From: Succinatimonas sp. UBA6849
GTDB lineage: Bacteria; Pseudomonadota; Gammaproteobacteria; Enterobacterales; Succinivibrionaceae
DNA: 64,000 nucleotides
Assembly (NCBI GenBank): GCA_002449335.1
Contig: DKDL01000101.1
Location: forward strand, 1 to 64,000
Direction: 5' to 3'
Shown: positions 61,838 to 64,000 of the stretch, piece after piece
How positions within the stretch are numbered: position 1 is the first letter of the stretch
Layout: each line of letters begins with the position of its first letter
The notes under the pieces: model-generated
Seen by the model: only the letters and a program-made list of their open reading frames with translations
Database searches by the model: none
Told to the model about the DNA's origin: nothing
Translations under genes and position numbers: made by a program

Positions 61838-64000
61838 CTATTTTACTTCGATGGTATCTTGAGCCTTGTACAATACCTCTGAAGTAGTTCTAAAGGAGGT
61901 ATTGTGTACAGTCAGCGCCAAAGGTACTGAAGTGCCTCTATATGCTCCTTTTAGGATATAGGCAAAAGCAAAATCATTTCTCTTACTTTGACAGGAATTT
62001 ACAATTGAGCTGTCTCCTTTTATGGTATTGAAAGCATAACTGTCTGTAAGTTCGCCTAAGAAAGGATATTTCTGTGAAGCTTCATTAGCATCAATGCTTC
62101 TTAAATAGAGCATATTAGCTGGTAGTAAAGATTCAACAGAGATCTTACTTGAAAGGTTATTGAGATGAACTTTTACCAAAACGATAATATCCTCATTTAC
62201 GTTAACGTGAAGAGGTGGGGCAAGCTCAGTTCCATCTGGAGAATAGTAGTTAACACTAATGTCCTGTCTATCTTTTGATAAGGCATATTTCTCTGGTACA
62301 GAGAAGATACTTGCACTGATTAAAGTGTCACTCTCTCCGTCATTGACTAAAGTAATTTCATTTCCTTTAAGAACACCGTCTGTAAATACGTTGTCATCCT
62401 TATTCTCATTAGAGATCATTTCCATCATTTTGGCTCTTTGAGCAGAAGTCTTATAGCTATAAGAGTTCTCTGTAGCTACAATCACGTATACTTCATTTAA
62501 ACTCAAAGACTGGCTATTGTTCTCTTTTTGTTTTAACAGTGCCTCTAAGACACACAGACTGTCATAAGCTGTATCTGTGATATATAAAGGTTCATACTCT
62601 TGAAGAGCCTGAATGAGATTTATAAGTTTGTTATTGGAAAGGTTGCCTTTATCAATCGCAATTCTTAAGTTTTCAGCTTCTTTTAACAGCTCAACTGCTT
62701 TAGTGATAGCAATCTCCTGACGTTTTACATCACCATACAGAGCAAAAGCTTTAGCATAGGAGAGGTATGCATTGATAGCTTTAGATTTTGAATGGTCAAA
62801 TCTAAAGGTAAGAGTAGAGCTTTGATTGTCACCTGATAAAGTTAGGGCATACAGGCATAAAGCAGCTGTAGTCTCATTGTCAGAGTTAGCATTTCTCTTA
62901 ATATTCTGTAAAAGCTTATCTAATACATTAAAGTTTGTGTTATAGCCTTTTTCTGAAGCCTTGTTTAATATAAGGTAAGCATAAGCTGCAACATAGCCAC
63001 CATCTTCATAATTGACTAAAGAATAATCAACATAGCCCTGATTATTAATAGTTGAATTTACGTAGTCGATAAGTGAACTAATCTTAGTCTGATAGGTTTT
63101 GTATTCCTGGCTGCTCTTATCTAGGAACTTCTCAGAATAATCTATGAGAGTTGAAAGATCAGATAAGGTATCAAAGTAATTACTCTTAAATGAGCTGTAA
63201 GCTTCATTTGCCATATCTTTTGGATTTGCTGATGGCAACAGACCATAGCTTAACTTTACCTTTGTTCCATCTTTAAATGTGTTCTTAAATTTAAAAGTAG
63301 CCTGCTCATTTACTTTTAATGGAAGAATAGCGCTTTCAAGTACTTTACCTTTGTTTGGTAATACGTCTATTTCATAGCTGTCATCGTAGGTATAGTCACC
63401 TGATTTTACTTTTAAAGATACAGTACCCACACCTTCATTTAAGGCCTTAAGTTTTAAGTTCTCATGAGCTTTATTCTTATCTAATGATACACTCTTATCA
63501 AGTGAGCACTCTAAAGCTCCAGTGCAGGTAACTTTAAATGAAACATCTTTTTTGTCTTTGATTAAATCGTCAAATAAGACTCTGCCATAAAGCTCATCTC
63601 CTACATGCATGTAGCTGGGAGCTGCCAATTTGGTAACAGCATCAGAGGCAATAGTAATATCTTTAGAATAGCTACCAACTCTATCCTTATTCCAACCTAC
63701 AACCATCAGTCTTGCCTTACCTGAGAATTTTGGAATATCAAAACTAACTGTGGCTTTACCGTCTTTTACTTGTACTCTTGATGAACTCAAAGAGAGTAGA
63801 GCTTTGGTGGTATTAGATAAAATTTGAGCACTAGCACCTGCGAGCATTTCATCTGAACCATAGCCCTGACCGTCTTTAGATAAAGCTTTCATCACATAGG
63901 CATACATGTCATTTACCTTGGTTGAAAAAGCTCTCTTATCGGTTAAAAACTTGAATGGATCAGGGGAGTTTTGTGCGTTAATAGCAAGAATACCTTCATC
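61838..64000 (-). CDS. Bacterial alpha-2-macroglobulin (YfhM-like), 3' part only
   Basis: The reading frame is open to the window edge, so about 720 C-terminal residues are seen and the start lies outside. At the visible beginning is EGILAINAQNSPDPFKFLTDK, split over the MG region, then a domain with LMVVGWNKDRVGSYSKDI and PSYMHVGDELYGRVLF. The helical thioester-domain region follows, but the C-x-E-Q thioester motif expected near its start is not found. Periplasmic macroglobulins are thought to trap attacking proteases, with PBP1C repairing the wall. Confidence 0.85.
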   Translation of the reverse strand, partial: DEGILAINAQNSPDPFKFLTDKRAFSTKVNDMYAYVMKALSKDGQGYGSDEMLAGASAQILSNTTKALLSLSSSRVQVKDGKATVSFDIPKFSGKARLMVVGWNKDRVGSYSKDITIASDAVTKLAAPSYMHVGDELYGRVLFDDLIKDKKDVSFKVTCTGALECSLDKSVSLDKNKAHENLKLKALNEGVGTVSLKVKSGDYTYDDSYEIDVLPNKGKVLESAILPLKVNEQATFKFKNTFKDGTKVKLSYGLLPSANPKDMANEAYSSFKSNYFDTLSDLSTLIDYSEKFLDKSSQEYKTYQTKISSLIDYVNSTINNQGYVDYSLVNYEDGGYVAAYAYLILNKASEKGYNTNFNVLDKLLQNIKRNANSDNETTAALCLYALTLSGDNQSSTLTFRFDHSKSKAINAYLSYAKAFALYGDVKRQEIAITKAVELLKEAENLRIAIDKGNLSNNKLINLIQALQEYEPLYITDTAYDSLCVLEALLKQKENNSQSLSLNEVYVIVATENSYSYKTSAQRAKMMEMISNENKDDNVFTDGVLKGNEITLVNDGESDTLISASIFSVPEKYALSKDRQDISVNYYSPDGTELAPPLHVNVNEDIIVLVKVHLNNLSSKISVESLLPANMLYLRSIDANEASQKYPFLGELTDSYAFNTIKGDSSIVNSCQSKRNDFAFAYILKGAYRGTSVPLALTVHNTSFRTTSEVLYKAQDTIEVK

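Noticed and set aside
1..64000. CRISPR array, rRNA operon or prophage
   Set aside because: I saw no regularly spaced repeats, rRNA cores or block of phage structural genes. No tRNA was recognised by eye, but a tRNA scan would be needed to exclude one.

Overview
The window is an AT-rich chromosomal segment of a gammaproteobacterium. The evidence is the enterobacterial-type cluster cmk-rpsA-ihfB-lapA-lapB-pyrF, an H-NS homologue, RNase T, PrmB-AroC, UspE-TtcA, LpxK/KdsB (Gram-negative lipopolysaccharide) and a trimeric-type porin. A family II (Mn) pyrophosphatase, a Bacillus-type Xpt and the low GC content suggest a host-associated, largely fermentative lineage such as Succinivibrionaceae. That taxonomic placement is an inference.

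Layout. 1-8 kb: ribA, then cmk-rpsA (with a structured S1 leader), a reverse-oriented DUF115 gene, ihfB, lapAB and pyrF. 8-16.7 kb: H-NS-like gene, sixA, prmB-aroC, then a minus-strand purine salvage/RimO block and ppaC. 16.9-19.6 kb: four exported proteins in a row (two Cys-rich Sel1-repeat proteins, a short DotH/IcmK-like protein and a VirB1-like transglycosylase). 19.6-27.2 kb: uspE-ttcA, ZIP transporter, folP, a DnaT-domain gene, an HTH-N6-adenine methyltransferase fusion and ybaB-recR. 27.3-28.9 kb: a DarT1-NADAR type toxin-antitoxin pair whose toxin carries an N-terminal membrane segment. 29-32.4 kb: htpG behind a near-consensus sigma-32 promoter, and a porin. 33-36.3 kb: an AbiE toxin-antitoxin operon with two matching operator palindromes, followed by a complete ISL3-family insertion sequence with an 8-bp target duplication. 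36.3-49.6 kb: dicarboxylate/amino-acid symporter, cysK, two DEDDh exonucleases (one is RNase T), mscL, a sensor phosphatase, rfbD, putP, a HAD hydrolase and a degenerate AAA-like protein encoded just after the 4.5S SRP RNA. 50-59 kb: truB, lipoprotein, lpxK, kdsB, then a TPP-riboswitch-controlled thiC-thiDE-thiS-thiG-thiH operon. 59.7-64 kb: pbpC and the 3' part of an alpha-2-macroglobulin gene.

Most unusual finding: the 700-bp gap between thiH and pbpC holds two diverged tandem copies of a unit about 215 bp long. On the minus strand each copy encodes a 20-residue hydrophobic peptide (MKYCLLILVLVLLIWSSPVW and MKYCFVILVLALLVWSSPVW) with a Shine-Dalgarno site and a conserved 5' hairpin. On the plus strand each copy has a TTGAAA-16-TATAAT promoter that would make an RNA antisense to the peptide gene. 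This has the architecture of tandem ibs/sib-type type I toxin-antitoxin loci. Substitutions between copies are silent or hydrophobic-for-hydrophobic in the peptide frame and are unconstrained on the opposite strand.
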